A model generated the notes under the pieces. That model ran no database searches and was not told where the DNA came from. It was given only the letters and a program-made list of their open reading frames with translations. A stretch of DNA of 22,976 nt from Chloroflexia bacterium. GTDB taxonomy: Bacteria; Chloroflexota; Chloroflexia; Thermomicrobiales; JALYUS01. Below are positions 1-8,900 of the stretch, piece by piece. Location of the stretch: positions 1 to 22,976 of the forward strand of contig JAICJW010000014.1 of the NCBI GenBank assembly GCA_025928215.1. The letters run 5' to 3'. A program made the position numbers and the translations under genes. Positions within the stretch are counted from its first letter, which is position 1. Each line of letters opens with the position of its first letter.

Positions 1-217
1 GGGGGCGTTGGGGGAGGGAATTTGCGGTGCGTTTACAACCTCTTTACGTCTCCCTCAGCATGGCTTCAGGTTGACGCGCCATACTGGGCAACGACGGATC
101 GGAGCGGTTGGCGGTGACGGTCGAACGGATAAACAGGAAGCCGCACCCACCTGCCACACATCCGAAGCCAATGACCGCTCCAACTCCGTCACTCTCTCAT
201 TCCTCAGATCAGGCATC

Positions 218-643
218 ATGACCATGAATCACGCGTGTCGAAGAGATCGGACGGACGCGATAACGATCTGCGTACCAATCGAAGATCGCCAGCCAATCTG
301 GCCAATCCGGCGCCTCATGGTGCCGATTCTCACGCTCGTGTTCGTGCTCTTTCCCGCCGTCATGGCCATTCCGCATCACGGGCCGGTGTTTGCACCCATT
401 GCCTCGTCAGCGATCATCACCGTGCAGGGAGGGGTTCGGGAAGCGTGCCCGCCTGTTGATCTCTGTGTCGGTGCCGCGGTTGAGCAAGCGCTTCTCCGCC
501 TCCCCACTTCGCCGATCCTGCTTCTCGCGCTTGTCGTGCTCGTCCTCGCGATGCACCGGCAGCACCGCGCGCCCGTGTGTGAGCGCGGCTGGTGGTGGCC
601 GCCGAACCGGCGCAGAGCGCTCCTGCAAGTCTTCCTTATCTGA
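218..643 (+). CDS. Small membrane protein of unknown function
   Basis: Unrecognised protein of 141 residues if it starts at the ATG at 218; ATGs at 224 and 317 are alternatives and none has a strong ribosome binding site. Two hydrophobic stretches are visible: one after a basic segment (PILTLVFVLFPAVMAI, around residues 35-50) and one near the C-terminus (ILLLALVVLVLAM). Between them lies a short, probably extracytoplasmic loop with two cysteines (ACPPVDLC). The C-terminus is aromatic and basic (WWWPPNRRRALLQVFLI), which fits a cytoplasmic tail. It lies 116 bases upstream of the YceI-like gene in the same direction, so the two may be co-transcribed. The reading frame stays open further upstream to about position 8, but that part looks non-coding. 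The two-helix pattern and the neighbour are the only support; no function is proposed. Confidence 0.45.
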   Translation: MTMNHACRRDRTDAITICVPIEDRQPIWPIRRLMVPILTLVFVLFPAVMAIPHHGPVFAPIASSAIITVQGGVREACPPVDLCVGAAVEQALLRLPTSPILLLALVVLVLAMHRQHRAPVCERGWWWPPNRRRALLQVFLI

Positions 644-697
644 TTTGCCGCTCCACTGGATGTTGAGGCAGCCTGATCGCGTCTCTGCGGTCGGCAT

Positions 698-725
698 GCC
701 GGCTGTTGCCGGCCTGAGCGGCAAC
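698..725 (+). promoter_or_regulatory. Two overlapping, mutually exclusive hairpins in the YceI leader
   Basis: GCCGGC-TGTT-GCCGGC (698-713) and GTTGCCG-7 nt-CGGCAAC (705-725) share bases 705-713, so only one can form at a time. A TTTTT run and the ribosome binding site AAGGAG follow before the ATG at 760. The arrangement could terminate transcription of the upstream gene or attenuate the next one; it may also be chance in GC-rich sequence. Confidence 0.3.
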
Positions 726-759
726 CATCCCTGATTGCGGGTTTTTCAAGGAGACTGAA

Positions 760-1536
760 ATGAAGCGAAAAACACTCGTCACGCGCATGATCGGCGCGCT
801 TATCGCCGCCGTCGCGCTCGTCATCGTTGGCGCCTTTGTGCTCTTTCCCCTCGCCGCGCAGGGGAAGTTACCGGGGCAGGCGCATCCCACCGCGATCCCC
901 GTCACGCCGTTCGCGAATGTCAATCTCACCGTGCCGGCGGGCACTGCCATCGCCGCCGCCGATCCTGCATCCACCATCGCCGCGACCGCGTCATCCGGCA
1001 CGACCACATACGCAATCAACGCGGATCAGTCGCAGGCGAAGGTGACGGTCAATGAGAAACTCGCCTTCCTACCCTCGAACAGCGATGCGGTGCTCACCAC
1101 GAATGCCATGCAGGGGCAGATCGTGCTCGGTGCGGACGGCATGCCGTCGGACGGCTCCAAAATTCAGGTGGACCTGCGCACGCTGAAGAGCGATCAGACG
1201 ATGCGCGACAACTACATCCGGCAGACGACGCTGCAATCGGATACCTACCCGCTCGCCACGTTCGTCATCACCAGCGCCGATGGCCTGAACGGCCCCTTGC
1301 AAAATGGGCAACAAGCGGCGTTCAAACTCCTCGGCACGATGACGATTCACGGCGTGACGAAGCCGGTCACGTTCGATGCGACCGCGACGATGAATGGCGG
1401 CACGCTCACCGGCACGGCGACGACCGCGTTCATCTTCGAGGATTTCGGGATGACGCCCTCGAACAAGGCGAACATCGTGACGGTCAATGACCTCATTCAT
1501 CTCCAGATGACGATTGCCGCCACCAAGAGCGCATAA
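760..1536 (+). CDS. YceI-family lipocalin-like protein, N-terminally anchored
   Basis: A 258-residue protein. Residues 11-33 form a single hydrophobic segment after a basic start (MKRKTLVTRM), a membrane anchor or uncleaved signal. A Ala/Thr/Pro-rich linker follows, then a YceI domain from about residue 83 to the end. Visible family features are the opening TTYAINADQSQAKV, the DLRTLKSDQTMRDNYIR segment, the TYPLATFVI strand, and the LLGTMTIHGVTKPVTFDA region. YceI proteins have a lipocalin-like barrel that binds isoprenoid or other amphiphilic molecules; the ligand here is unknown. The start is set by AAGGAG seven bases before the ATG. The gene ends at a strong hairpin facing the converging PsbP-like gene. 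The linker and anchor place the barrel outside the membrane. Confidence 0.9.
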   Translation: MKRKTLVTRMIGALIAAVALVIVGAFVLFPLAAQGKLPGQAHPTAIPVTPFANVNLTVPAGTAIAAADPASTIAATASSGTTTYAINADQSQAKVTVNEKLAFLPSNSDAVLTTNAMQGQIVLGADGMPSDGSKIQVDLRTLKSDQTMRDNYIRQTTLQSDTYPLATFVITSADGLNGPLQNGQQAAFKLLGTMTIHGVTKPVTFDATATMNGGTLTGTATTAFIFEDFGMTPSNKANIVTVNDLIHLQMTIAATKSA

Positions 1537-1556
1537 CATGGAGAAAGAATGACAAA

Positions 1557-1593
1557 AGGAAGGGCCGGAGCGCGGCGCGCTCCGGCCCTTCCT
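1557..1593 (-). terminator. 17-bp hairpin terminator between converging genes
   Basis: A perfect 17-bp inverted repeat (1557-1573 and 1577-1593) with a three-base loop. Read on the - strand it runs straight into TTTT, a classical intrinsic terminator for the PsbP-like gene in the unusual position of serving only the gene that reads toward it from the right. On the + strand there is no T-run, so it would at most act as a weak terminator or mRNA 3' end for the YceI gene. Confidence 0.8.
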
Positions 1594-1606
1594 CGCCTGT
1601 ATCGGC

Positions 1607-2128
1607 TTACGTGAACTGCCAGGAGTTGAAGATATTCTGCGCGCCGGTCACGAACGCGTCTTCATTTTCCGGTTTCGTCGCGAAGATCAGTTGATAGACC
1701 TTACCCTGATAGAGGGTGATGAAGTTCGCCGTCTCTACCTGTATGCCGCTGCTGTTGTTCGACACATACTCGACGAGCGTGGCCGGATTGCCGGCAAGAA
1801 CGAGGTTTTGCCCATTGCTTGGCCCGGCCTGATAGCCGTCGGATGCCGTCGCCTGCGCGCTGATCGCATTGACCGCATCGTCGAGGGAGTTGAGGCCGGA
1901 GGCATCTGACGTCGCGACGCTGAAGACGCCGCCCGAATTCGCGTCCGAGAAGATGACCTGCGACGGATCGTTGCTCGCCACCGAATAGGAATCCGGCACC
2001 GTGAAGGTGCAGCTGTTATCCGCACAGGCGTAATTCTGATCCGCCGCAACCGCCATCGTGCCGATGAGCAACCCGAGGAGCATCAATGCAACGAGACCCA
2101 CCACCCGAAATCGTCGTACCGTTTTCAT
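1607..2128 (-). CDS. Secreted PsbP/DUF1795-like protein
   Basis: A 173-residue protein with a clear signal peptide: basic MKTVRRFR, hydrophobic core to about residue 25, and a likely cut near AVAA-DQ at 29-30. The mature part has two cysteines close together (C35 and C40), then TFTVPDSYSV, a GGVFSVAT strand, a G-N-PATLVEY segment, and a final YQGKVYQLIF...F..I..SW.F motif. That order resembles PsbP-like/DUF1795 (Mog1-fold) domains, which are often small secreted proteins of unclear role. The assignment rests on pattern only. The internal ATG at 2128 is preferred over the longer frame start at 2167 because the signal peptide begins there, with a G-rich ribosome binding site (GGTGGGGGAC) just before it. 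It seems to be transcribed alone from the gap upstream. Confidence 0.75.
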   Translation of the reverse strand: MKTVRRFRVVGLVALMLLGLLIGTMAVAADQNYACADNSCTFTVPDSYSVASNDPSQVIFSDANSGGVFSVATSDASGLNSLDDAVNAISAQATASDGYQAGPSNGQNLVLAGNPATLVEYVSNNSSGIQVETANFITLYQGKVYQLIFATKPENEDAFVTGAQNIFNSWQFT

Positions 2129-2442
2129 GTCCCCCACCGTCCCCTTCTGTAACCCGGGGCCGCCCACGCCGCCCCCTTTTCATTCGCACACCGATTGAAC
2201 GTCGAAAAGAGTTCCGATGTGACGGCGCCCCAAATAGTGCTAAATCGCTGTCCACGACAAGCACACATTGTATCTTCTCCGTTACCTGATAGGGCTTATG
2301 TGTAAAATTGGAGTAAACGACGAGGTTCGGAAATCTATTTAAATCTCCGCATCCCCCACCGACCCCCTCTCCATCGCCAAGCGAAACGATCTTTTCGCTG
2401 ATCTGAGCGCGATAGAGGGGGGCTGGGGGCTGAGGGAAACGG
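2129..2442. other. Gap between PsbP-like gene and mrp, with promoter-like and hairpin signals
   Basis: No gene is seen in these 314 bases. On the - strand, TTGTCG (2255-2260) and CTATTT (2232-2237) are 17 bases apart and could be a -35/-10 pair for the PsbP-like gene; this is weak. The right-hand part holds a long nested hairpin, listed separately. Confidence 0.4.
2353..2429. repeat. Nested imperfect inverted repeat downstream of mrp
   Basis: Three paired segments are nested: CCCCCA/TGGGGG (2353-2358 with 2424-2429), CCCCCTCT/AGAGGGGG (2363-2370 with 2414-2421), and AGCGAAA/TTTCGCT (2380-2386 with 2393-2399). The element lies just past the mrp stop codon and could shape the 3' end of its mRNA. 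No T-run follows on the - strand. It could also be a dispersed REP-like repeat. Confidence 0.55.
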
Positions 2443-3612
2443 TTAGCCGAGTCGGAGCGGGCGGTGGCCTTGCGCGGGGTCATTCCCCGGCCCACCCTGC
2501 CCACCGTTCGGATCGAGGATGATCGGCACACCGAGCGGGATAGCGTTATTGTACGACTCGACCGAGAGCCGCGCCGCCATCTGCCGGGAGACATCGCGGA
2601 AGGCTACCGACAACGGCGAGGCAGCATTCTTGATGACGAGCGGCACGCCCGCATCGCCCGATTCGGACATCTCCGGGTCGAGCGGGATCTCGCCGAGCAG
2701 CGGGACGCCATAGCGCGTCGCCGCGCGCTGCCCGCCACCCTTGCCGAAGATATAGACCTTCTCCCCCGTGGCGGGGTTCGGGTAGTACGACATGTTCTCG
2801 ATGATGCCGAGGATCGGCACATCGAGTTGCTTGAACATATTGATGCCCTTTTGCGCGTCCGACAGGGCGACCTGCGCGGGCTGCGTGACGATCACCGAGC
2901 CGGAGAGCGGCAGCGCCTGCGTCAGCGTCAGTTGCGCGTCGCCCGTTCCCGGCGGCAGATCAATGACGAGATAGTCGAGTTCGCCCCACGCCACCTGCCG
3001 CAGAAACTGCGTCAGCAACCCCGCGACCATCGGGCCGCGCCAGATGATCGGCTTGTCGTCCTGCCGGTTGATGAAGCCGACGGACATCAGCGTCATGTTG
3101 TGCGCGTGGATCGGGTTGAGGCGGTTGTCCGCCGTCGGCACGGGCGCTTCGTTCGTGCCGAGCATAATCGGGATGCTCGGGCCGTAGATGTCGGCGTCAA
3201 GTAAGCCTACCCGCGCCCCTTCGAGCATCAGCGAGGCGGCAATGTTGACGGCGACGGTGCTCTTGCCGACGCCGCCCTTACCGGAGGCGACGGCGATCGT
3301 GTTGCGGATGCCGGGAATCGGCTCCTTGCCCGGCTTGCCGCCGAACATCGAACGGACCTGCGCCGTGATCTGCAACTCGATATGCGCCACCCCCGGCACC
3401 TGCATGAGCGCGGCGCGAACATCGGACTCGATCTTGCCGCGCAGGGGGCAGGCGGGCGTCGTCAACTCGACGGTCACGCCGACCGTGCTTCCCTCGATGA
3501 CGACATTCTTGACCATGTTGAGCGTGACAAGGTCCTTGTGCAATTCCGGGTCATCTACCGTCCGGAGCGCCGCCATAACGGCCTCCTGACTGACTATCTG
3601 TGTGCTGGTCAT
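2443..3612 (-). CDS. mrp: Mrp/NBP35-type P-loop ATPase, iron-sulfur carrier family
   Basis: A 389-residue protein. Residues 4-83 are a DUF59/MIP18-like domain (DPELHKDLV, TTPACPLRGKIESDV). The rest is a ParA/MinD-type ATPase with the deviant P-loop GKGGVGKST (111-119), DADIYGPS (140-147) and DLPPGTGD (218-225). Mrp proteins bind iron-sulfur clusters between subunits and pass them to apoproteins in the cytoplasm. The usual CxxC after ENMS is absent: here the sequence is ENMSYYPNPATGEKVYIFG (from residue 272), so cluster binding by that motif is not possible as written. The ATG at 3612 is chosen because AAGGATAGGGGA precedes it and the DUF59 domain begins right after; the longer frame start at 3684 adds unrelated residues. 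A glycine- and proline-rich tail ends the protein. It is transcribed away from the lactone oxidase gene. Confidence 0.93.
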   Translation of the reverse strand: MTSTQIVSQEAVMAALRTVDDPELHKDLVTLNMVKNVVIEGSTVGVTVELTTPACPLRGKIESDVRAALMQVPGVAHIELQITAQVRSMFGGKPGKEPIPGIRNTIAVASGKGGVGKSTVAVNIAASLMLEGARVGLLDADIYGPSIPIMLGTNEAPVPTADNRLNPIHAHNMTLMSVGFINRQDDKPIIWRGPMVAGLLTQFLRQVAWGELDYLVIDLPPGTGDAQLTLTQALPLSGSVIVTQPAQVALSDAQKGINMFKQLDVPILGIIENMSYYPNPATGEKVYIFGKGGGQRAATRYGVPLLGEIPLDPEMSESGDAGVPLVIKNAASPLSVAFRDVSRQMAARLSVESYNNAIPLGVPIILDPNGGQGGPGNDPAQGHRPLRLG

Positions 3613-3678
3613 TCCCCTATCCTTCCGCAATCCCGCCGCGCGATTGATACGCTCTTTTGGAATATGCCTCTTCGTGAT

Positions 3679-3771
3679 TGTCACTCGTCATGTCAGACGC
3701 GAAACGTGCGAGTGACATGACCATATACCAGTGTACTACGTTGCCGATGCATCGGCCCTATCGCGGCGATA
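3679..3771. promoter_or_regulatory. Cluster of dyads between mrp and the lactone oxidase gene
   Basis: Several inverted repeats crowd the divergent intergenic region: TGTCACTCG/CGAGTGACA (3679-3687 with 3709-3717), an overlapping CATGTCA/TGACATG (3689-3695 with 3713-3719), the 14-bp perfect palindrome GCCGATGCATCGGC (3743-3756), and TATCGC-G-GCGATA (3759-3771). They are plausible operators or promoter-region structures; no regulator is identified. Confidence 0.4.
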
Positions 3772-3888
3772 CGCCGTAACGATCGGCGCGCATCCACCCA
3801 TTTTTGGCCCGCCGATGCTGATACACTGGCGAGGTGGGGCAAAGGCGACCGGGCGCATTCACAACGCAGCGAAAGGGCACTACGAGAT

Positions 3889-5109
3889 ATGTCCACAAGC
3901 GCATCCTGGACGAACTGGTCGGGCGGCGTGACCTGCACGCCCGCTCGCATGGCGATGCCGGAGAACGAGGCCGCGCTTCTGACCCTGTTCCGGGAGGCGG
4001 AACGCGCGGGATGGGAGATGCGAGTCGCGGGGACGGGGCATTCGTTCGTGCCGCTCTGCACCAGTGGGGGGATGCTGCTGTCGCTGGATGGTATGCAGGG
4101 CGTGATCGCGACCGACCCAACAACGATGCAGGCGACGATCTGGGCAGGCACGAAAATTCACCAGATTGGCGCGCCGCTGCTCGCCGCCGGGATGGCGATG
4201 GAGACCATGGGCGATATTGACCGTCAGTCGCTCGCCGGCGCGATCAGCACCGGCACGCACGGGGCGGGGCCAACGCTCGGCAGCATCGCCACCCAGGTCG
4301 TTGGTCTGCGCCTCCTCACCGCCTCCGGCGACTATCTCGATTGCGCGGCGGAGCGGGAGCCGGAGATTTTCGCCGCCGCGCGCGTCTCACTCGGCATGCT
4401 CGGTATCATCACGCGGATCACCCTGCGCGCCCTGCCCGCCTATCGCTTGCACGAGCATACGTGGGTTGCCTCGTTCGATGAGTGCATGGACAACCTCGAT
4501 ACGCTGATCGCCGCCACTCGGCATTTCGAGTTCTTCTGGAGCCCCGGCGACGATGCCTGCGCGATGAAGGCATTGCATCCCACGGACGCGGAACGGTGGG
4601 AGCAGCCGGATACGGAGTCTGCCGTCACGGGGCGGCTGGCCCGGTACATCCATCCCGACCGTGTTGATTGGTCGTACCGCATTCTGCCTTCCGAGCGAAA
4701 TATCCGCTTCAACGAGATGGAGTTCGCGATACCGGCGGCGCAGGGGCCGGATTGCCTGCGCGAACTCCGCCGGTTGATGCGGGAGAAGCATCCGGACGTG
4801 ACGTGGCCGGTCGAGTACCGGACTCTCCATGCGGACGATATTCCGCTCAGCCCCGCTTATGGCAGGGAGACCGTGACGATCTCCATTCATCAGGACGCGA
4901 CGTTGCCGCACCGCCTCTTCTTCACCGACGCCGAGGCGATATTCCGCAATCATCATGGGCGGCCGCATTGGGGGAAGATGCACTGGCACACCGGGCGCGA
5001 GTTGCGCGATCTCTACCCACGGTGGGACGAGTTTCACGCCGTCCGCGCGCGATTGGACCCGACCGGGCGCTTCCTGAACGCCTACCTGCGCGCGGAATTG
5101 CTCGGCTGA
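3889..5109 (+). CDS. FAD-dependent sugar-1,4-lactone/alditol oxidase
   Basis: A 406-residue flavoprotein of the L-gulono-/D-arabinono-1,4-lactone oxidase and alditol oxidase family, which oxidises a sugar lactone or polyol and passes electrons to oxygen. It opens with WTNWSGGV, typical of the family. The FAD domain (PCMH type) has VAGTGHSFVP with H51, the residue that usually holds FAD covalently, followed by SLAGAISTGTHG. The C-terminal ALO domain has the active-site set E309, R311 (WPVEYR) and K363 in HWGK. Length is normal for the bacterial alditol oxidase group. The ATG at 3889 has GAAAGGG 12 bases upstream, a modest site. The next gene starts 26 bases downstream, so the pair is probably an operon. 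The substrate cannot be read from the sequence. Confidence 0.9.
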   Translation: MSTSASWTNWSGGVTCTPARMAMPENEAALLTLFREAERAGWEMRVAGTGHSFVPLCTSGGMLLSLDGMQGVIATDPTTMQATIWAGTKIHQIGAPLLAAGMAMETMGDIDRQSLAGAISTGTHGAGPTLGSIATQVVGLRLLTASGDYLDCAAEREPEIFAAARVSLGMLGIITRITLRALPAYRLHEHTWVASFDECMDNLDTLIAATRHFEFFWSPGDDACAMKALHPTDAERWEQPDTESAVTGRLARYIHPDRVDWSYRILPSERNIRFNEMEFAIPAAQGPDCLRELRRLMREKHPDVTWPVEYRTLHADDIPLSPAYGRETVTISIHQDATLPHRLFFTDAEAIFRNHHGRPHWGKMHWHTGRELRDLYPRWDEFHAVRARLDPTGRFLNAYLRAELLG

Positions 5110-5135
5110 GTGAATACGAGAAGGGGGATGGGAGA

Positions 5136-5957
5136 ATGGGCCTGGATTTGACGGACAAGGTCGCTATCGTCACGGGTGCGGCGCAGGGGATCGGGGAAGC
5201 GACCGCGCGGAAACTGGCCGAGCGCGGAGCGCGGGTCATCGGCGTGGATATTGAGAGCGACAGCCTCAACACCGTGATGGCAAGCATCGGCGGCAAAGCA
5301 ATCACCCACGACGTAACCGACGCCGAGGGTGACGCGCGCCTGATCGCGGATGTCCACCGGGAGTTTGGACGGATTGACATCCTCGTCAATGTGGCCGGTG
5401 GCGTCCTCGACGCGGAGCGAGGCATCGAGGCAGTGACGATTGCGCAGTGGCGCCGGGTCGTCGCGCTCAATATGGAGGCGCCGTTCTATCTCTGCAAAGC
5501 GGTCGCGCCGATCATGAAGGCGCAGCGCTCGGGGCGGATCGTTTCGGTCGGTTCCGGCGCGGGGCGGAGTTACAGCCGCACAAAAGTCGTTCCCTATGCC
5601 GCATCGAAGGCGGGGCTGCACGGGCTGATGCGCCAAATCGCGGTCGAACTCGCGCCGTTCGGGGTGAACTGCAATGTCGTCGCGCCGGGGTTTATCCTCA
5701 GCGAGCGGGGGCGCGACGACTGGGAACGGCGCGACCCGGCGCAGAAAGAGAAAGAGATGGCGACGATCGCCAGTGACCGGCTCGGCGCACCGGAGGAGAT
5801 CGCCAATGTGATCGCCTTCGTCGTCTCGGATGAGTCGAGTTATGTCGTCGGCCAGACAATCATGGTAGCCGGCGGCCACTGGATGTTTTCGCGAAAAACG
5901 ACTGCATCGCAACGATGCGGAGAGGGGAGCAGGGAATGGCGGATGAAACAGCGATGA
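5136..5957 (+). CDS. Short-chain dehydrogenase/reductase (SDR)
   Basis: A 273-residue classical SDR oxidoreductase. Visible motifs are TGAAQGIG (13-20) for the cofactor, D38 at the end of the second strand, which favours NAD(H), NVAG (85-88), N112, and the catalytic S140, Y154 and K158 (YAASK). It likely oxidises an alcohol or sugar made or used by the upstream oxidase. The ATG at 5136 follows GGGGATGGGAGA and is the only start near the N-terminal fold. The SDR fold ends around VAGGHWMFS; the last 20 or so residues (RKTTASQRCGEG...) are polar, not typical of the family, and overlap the first 22 bases of the next gene. The original stop may have been lost. Substrate unknown. Confidence 0.93.
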   Translation: MGLDLTDKVAIVTGAAQGIGEATARKLAERGARVIGVDIESDSLNTVMASIGGKAITHDVTDAEGDARLIADVHREFGRIDILVNVAGGVLDAERGIEAVTIAQWRRVVALNMEAPFYLCKAVAPIMKAQRSGRIVSVGSGAGRSYSRTKVVPYAASKAGLHGLMRQIAVELAPFGVNCNVVAPGFILSERGRDDWERRDPAQKEKEMATIASDRLGAPEEIANVIAFVVSDESSYVVGQTIMVAGGHWMFSRKTTASQRCGEGSREWRMKQR

Positions 5958-8900
5958 CAGGCGTCGAGCCGTCGGCGCTCAAGGCGCTCGAATGGCGACC
6001 GGTTGGGCCGTTTCGGGGCGGCCGCGTGATTGCCGTCGCCGGGCATCCAACTGAGTTCGCTACCTTTTACATGGGTTCAACGGGTGGCGGCGTCTGGAAG
6101 ACAGAGGATGGCGGCACGTATTGGGAGAACATCTCCGATGGCTTCTTCGCGCGCGCCTCGGTCGGCGCGCTCGCGATTGCCGAGTCCGATCCGAATGTCA
6201 TCTACGTCGGCATGGGCGAATCCACGATCCGCAGCAATGTCTCGCACGGCGACGGCGTCTATAAATCCACCGATGGCGGGCGGACATGGAAAGCGTGCGG
6301 CCTGACGGAGACGCGCAACATCGGTAAGGTGCGCATCCATCCGACGAACCCGGACCTCGTCTACGTCGGCGCGTTCGGGCATGCCCACGGGCCGAACCCG
6401 GAGCGCGGCGTCTATCGCTCGAAGGACGGCGGCGCGACGTGGGAGCATCTCCTGTTCCGCAGCCCGGAAGCGGGCGTCGTAGATCTGTCGCTAGACGCAA
6501 CGAACCCGCGCATCCTCTACGCCGCCTTCTGGGAGGGTGTCCACCGCGCGCACGAACTGGTGAGCGGCGGGCCGGGCAGCGGGCTGTTTCGCTCGATGGA
6601 CGGCGGCGACAGCTGGGAGGAGATTTCGCGCAAGCCGGGGCTACCGCAGGGGTTGCTTGGCCGGATGGGCATTGTCGCGTCCCCCGCGAGGCCGGGGCGT
6701 GTCTGGGCGATCATCGAGGCGAAGGATGGCTGCGTCGCGCGCTCCGACGACTACGGCGAGACATGGCAGCGCGTCAATGAGGGCGGCGAGGTGCGGCAGC
6801 GACCGTGGTACTACATGCACATCTTCGCCGACCCGCGGGACGCCGAGACGGTCTGGATCATGAATCTCAATGCGTGGAAATCCACCGATGGCGGCAAGAA
6901 CTTCACGCAGGTGCCGGGCACGCACGGCGATTATCACGACCTCTGGATTGACCCTCAACACCCCCAGCGGATCATTCAGGGAAACGATGGCGGCGCGACC
7001 GTCTCCTTCAACGGCGGCGCGTCCTGGTCCACGATCTACAACCAGCCGACGATGGAGTTCTACCACGTCACGACAGACAATCAGACGCCCTACCGCCTCT
7101 ACGGCGCGCAGCAGGACAACTCGACGATCAGCGTGCCGAGCCGCTCCACACTCGCCGCGATCACGCAGGTGGACACCTACGAGGTCGGCGGTGGCGAGAG
7201 CGGCTACATCGCCGTCAAACCGGACGATCCAAACATCATCTTCGCGGGCAACTTCGCCGGCACGATCACGCGCTACGATCACCGCACCGGCCAGCGACAG
7301 AATATCCACGCCTGGCCCGAAGAGACGGCAGGCTGGGGCGCGAAGGACGTGAAGTACCGCTTTCAGTGGACCTTCCCCATCCTCATCTCGCCGCATGACT
7401 CGGATACCCTCTACATCACTTCACAGTTCGTCCACCGCTCGACGGACGAAGGGCAGCGTTGGGAGGTGATCTCCCCCGATCTCACCCGCAACGACCCGGC
7501 GAAGCAGGAACCATCCGGCGGGCCAATCACGACCGACAGCAACGGCATGGATTGGTACTGCACCATCTTCGCCTTCGCGGAATCGCCGGTAACGCGCGGC
7601 GTTCTTTGGGCAGGCTCCGACGACGGGCTGATCCACCTCTCCCGCGATGGCGGCAAGACGTGGGAGAACGTCACGCCGCCCGACATGCCAACGTGGTCGT
7701 TGGTGAGCATCATCGAGGCGTCGCCACACGACGCAGGTACGGCATATGTCGCGGTGGACCGGCACCGGCACGACGATTTCGCGCCCTACCTCTACAAGAC
7801 GAACGACTACGGCAAGACGTGGACGAAGATCACCGATGGCATCCCGGAAGACGAGTTCGCCCGCGTCATCCGCGAGGACCCGAACCGGCCCGGCCTCCTG
7901 TACGCGGGTACGGAGGCTGGGTTGTACGTCTCCTTCGATGACGGCGCGCACTGGCAATCGTTTCGGCTCAATCTGCCCGTCGTCCCGGTCCATGATCTGG
8001 TAGTGAAAGAGGGAGATCTCGTCGCGGCGACGCATGGCCGCGCCTTCTGGATCCTCGATGATCTGACGCCGCTCTACGCGATGATGCCGGATGTACTGGC
8101 GGCGGACGCGCACCTCTTCGCGCCGCGGCCGGCGACCCGCTACCGGACATTGCGCGGTTTCGAGGGCAGCGCCGGGCCGGGCAAAACCTACCAGCCCGTC
8201 GGCACAACGACGTACACCTTCACGCAAATCACGCGCCCGAACGGTGAGAAGGGGCAGAAAATCCTCGACGCCGGGCAGAATCCGCCCGATGGCGCGGTGA
8301 TCTTCTACCATCTGCGCGAGAAACCGGCGGGCGAGGTGACGCTCTCTTTCCTCGACGCCGAAGGAAAAGAGATCAAGACCTTCAAGAGCAAGGAAAGCAA
8401 AGAGGGAGGCGAGACATCCCCTCAGTCCTCAGTCCTTCGTCCACAGTCCTCCCGTGGCGCGGCGGAGGAGAGACCCGTGCCGAAGGAAGCGGGCCTGAAC
8501 CGCTTCGTCTGGAACATGCGCTACCCGGACGCGCGCAATGTCGAGAACGCGATTTATCGCTCCAGCGGCGTTACCGGGCCGCTCGCGCCTCCCGGCACCT
8601 ATCAGATGCGCCTCACTGTCGGGGGGGCATCTTTCATTCAGTCATTCGAAATTCGCAAGGACCCGCGCGTTGCGGCGAGTGACGACGACCTCCACGCGCA
8701 GTTCGTGCTCGCCCTGCAAATTCGGGACAAGCTGTCCGAGACGAACGACGCGATTATGCAGATCCGCGAACTGCGCGCCCAGGCGGATGGTTGGCAGCAG
8801 CGGGCGCACGGGCACGCGGGCGGCGAGGCGATCATCGAGGCGGCGAAGCGGCTGAAGGAAGCCCTGTCCGGCGTCGAGGAGGAGTTGGTGCAGACGCGCT

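Noticed and set aside
2464..3204. Long + strand open frame opposite the mrp gene
   Set aside because: It is rich in Arg, Asp and His and mirrors the mrp codons, the usual shadow in GC-rich DNA.
6641..7396. Long - strand open frame opposite the VPS10-like gene
   Set aside because: Val/Arg-rich shadow frame with no family motif; the + strand frame has clear Asp-box repeats.
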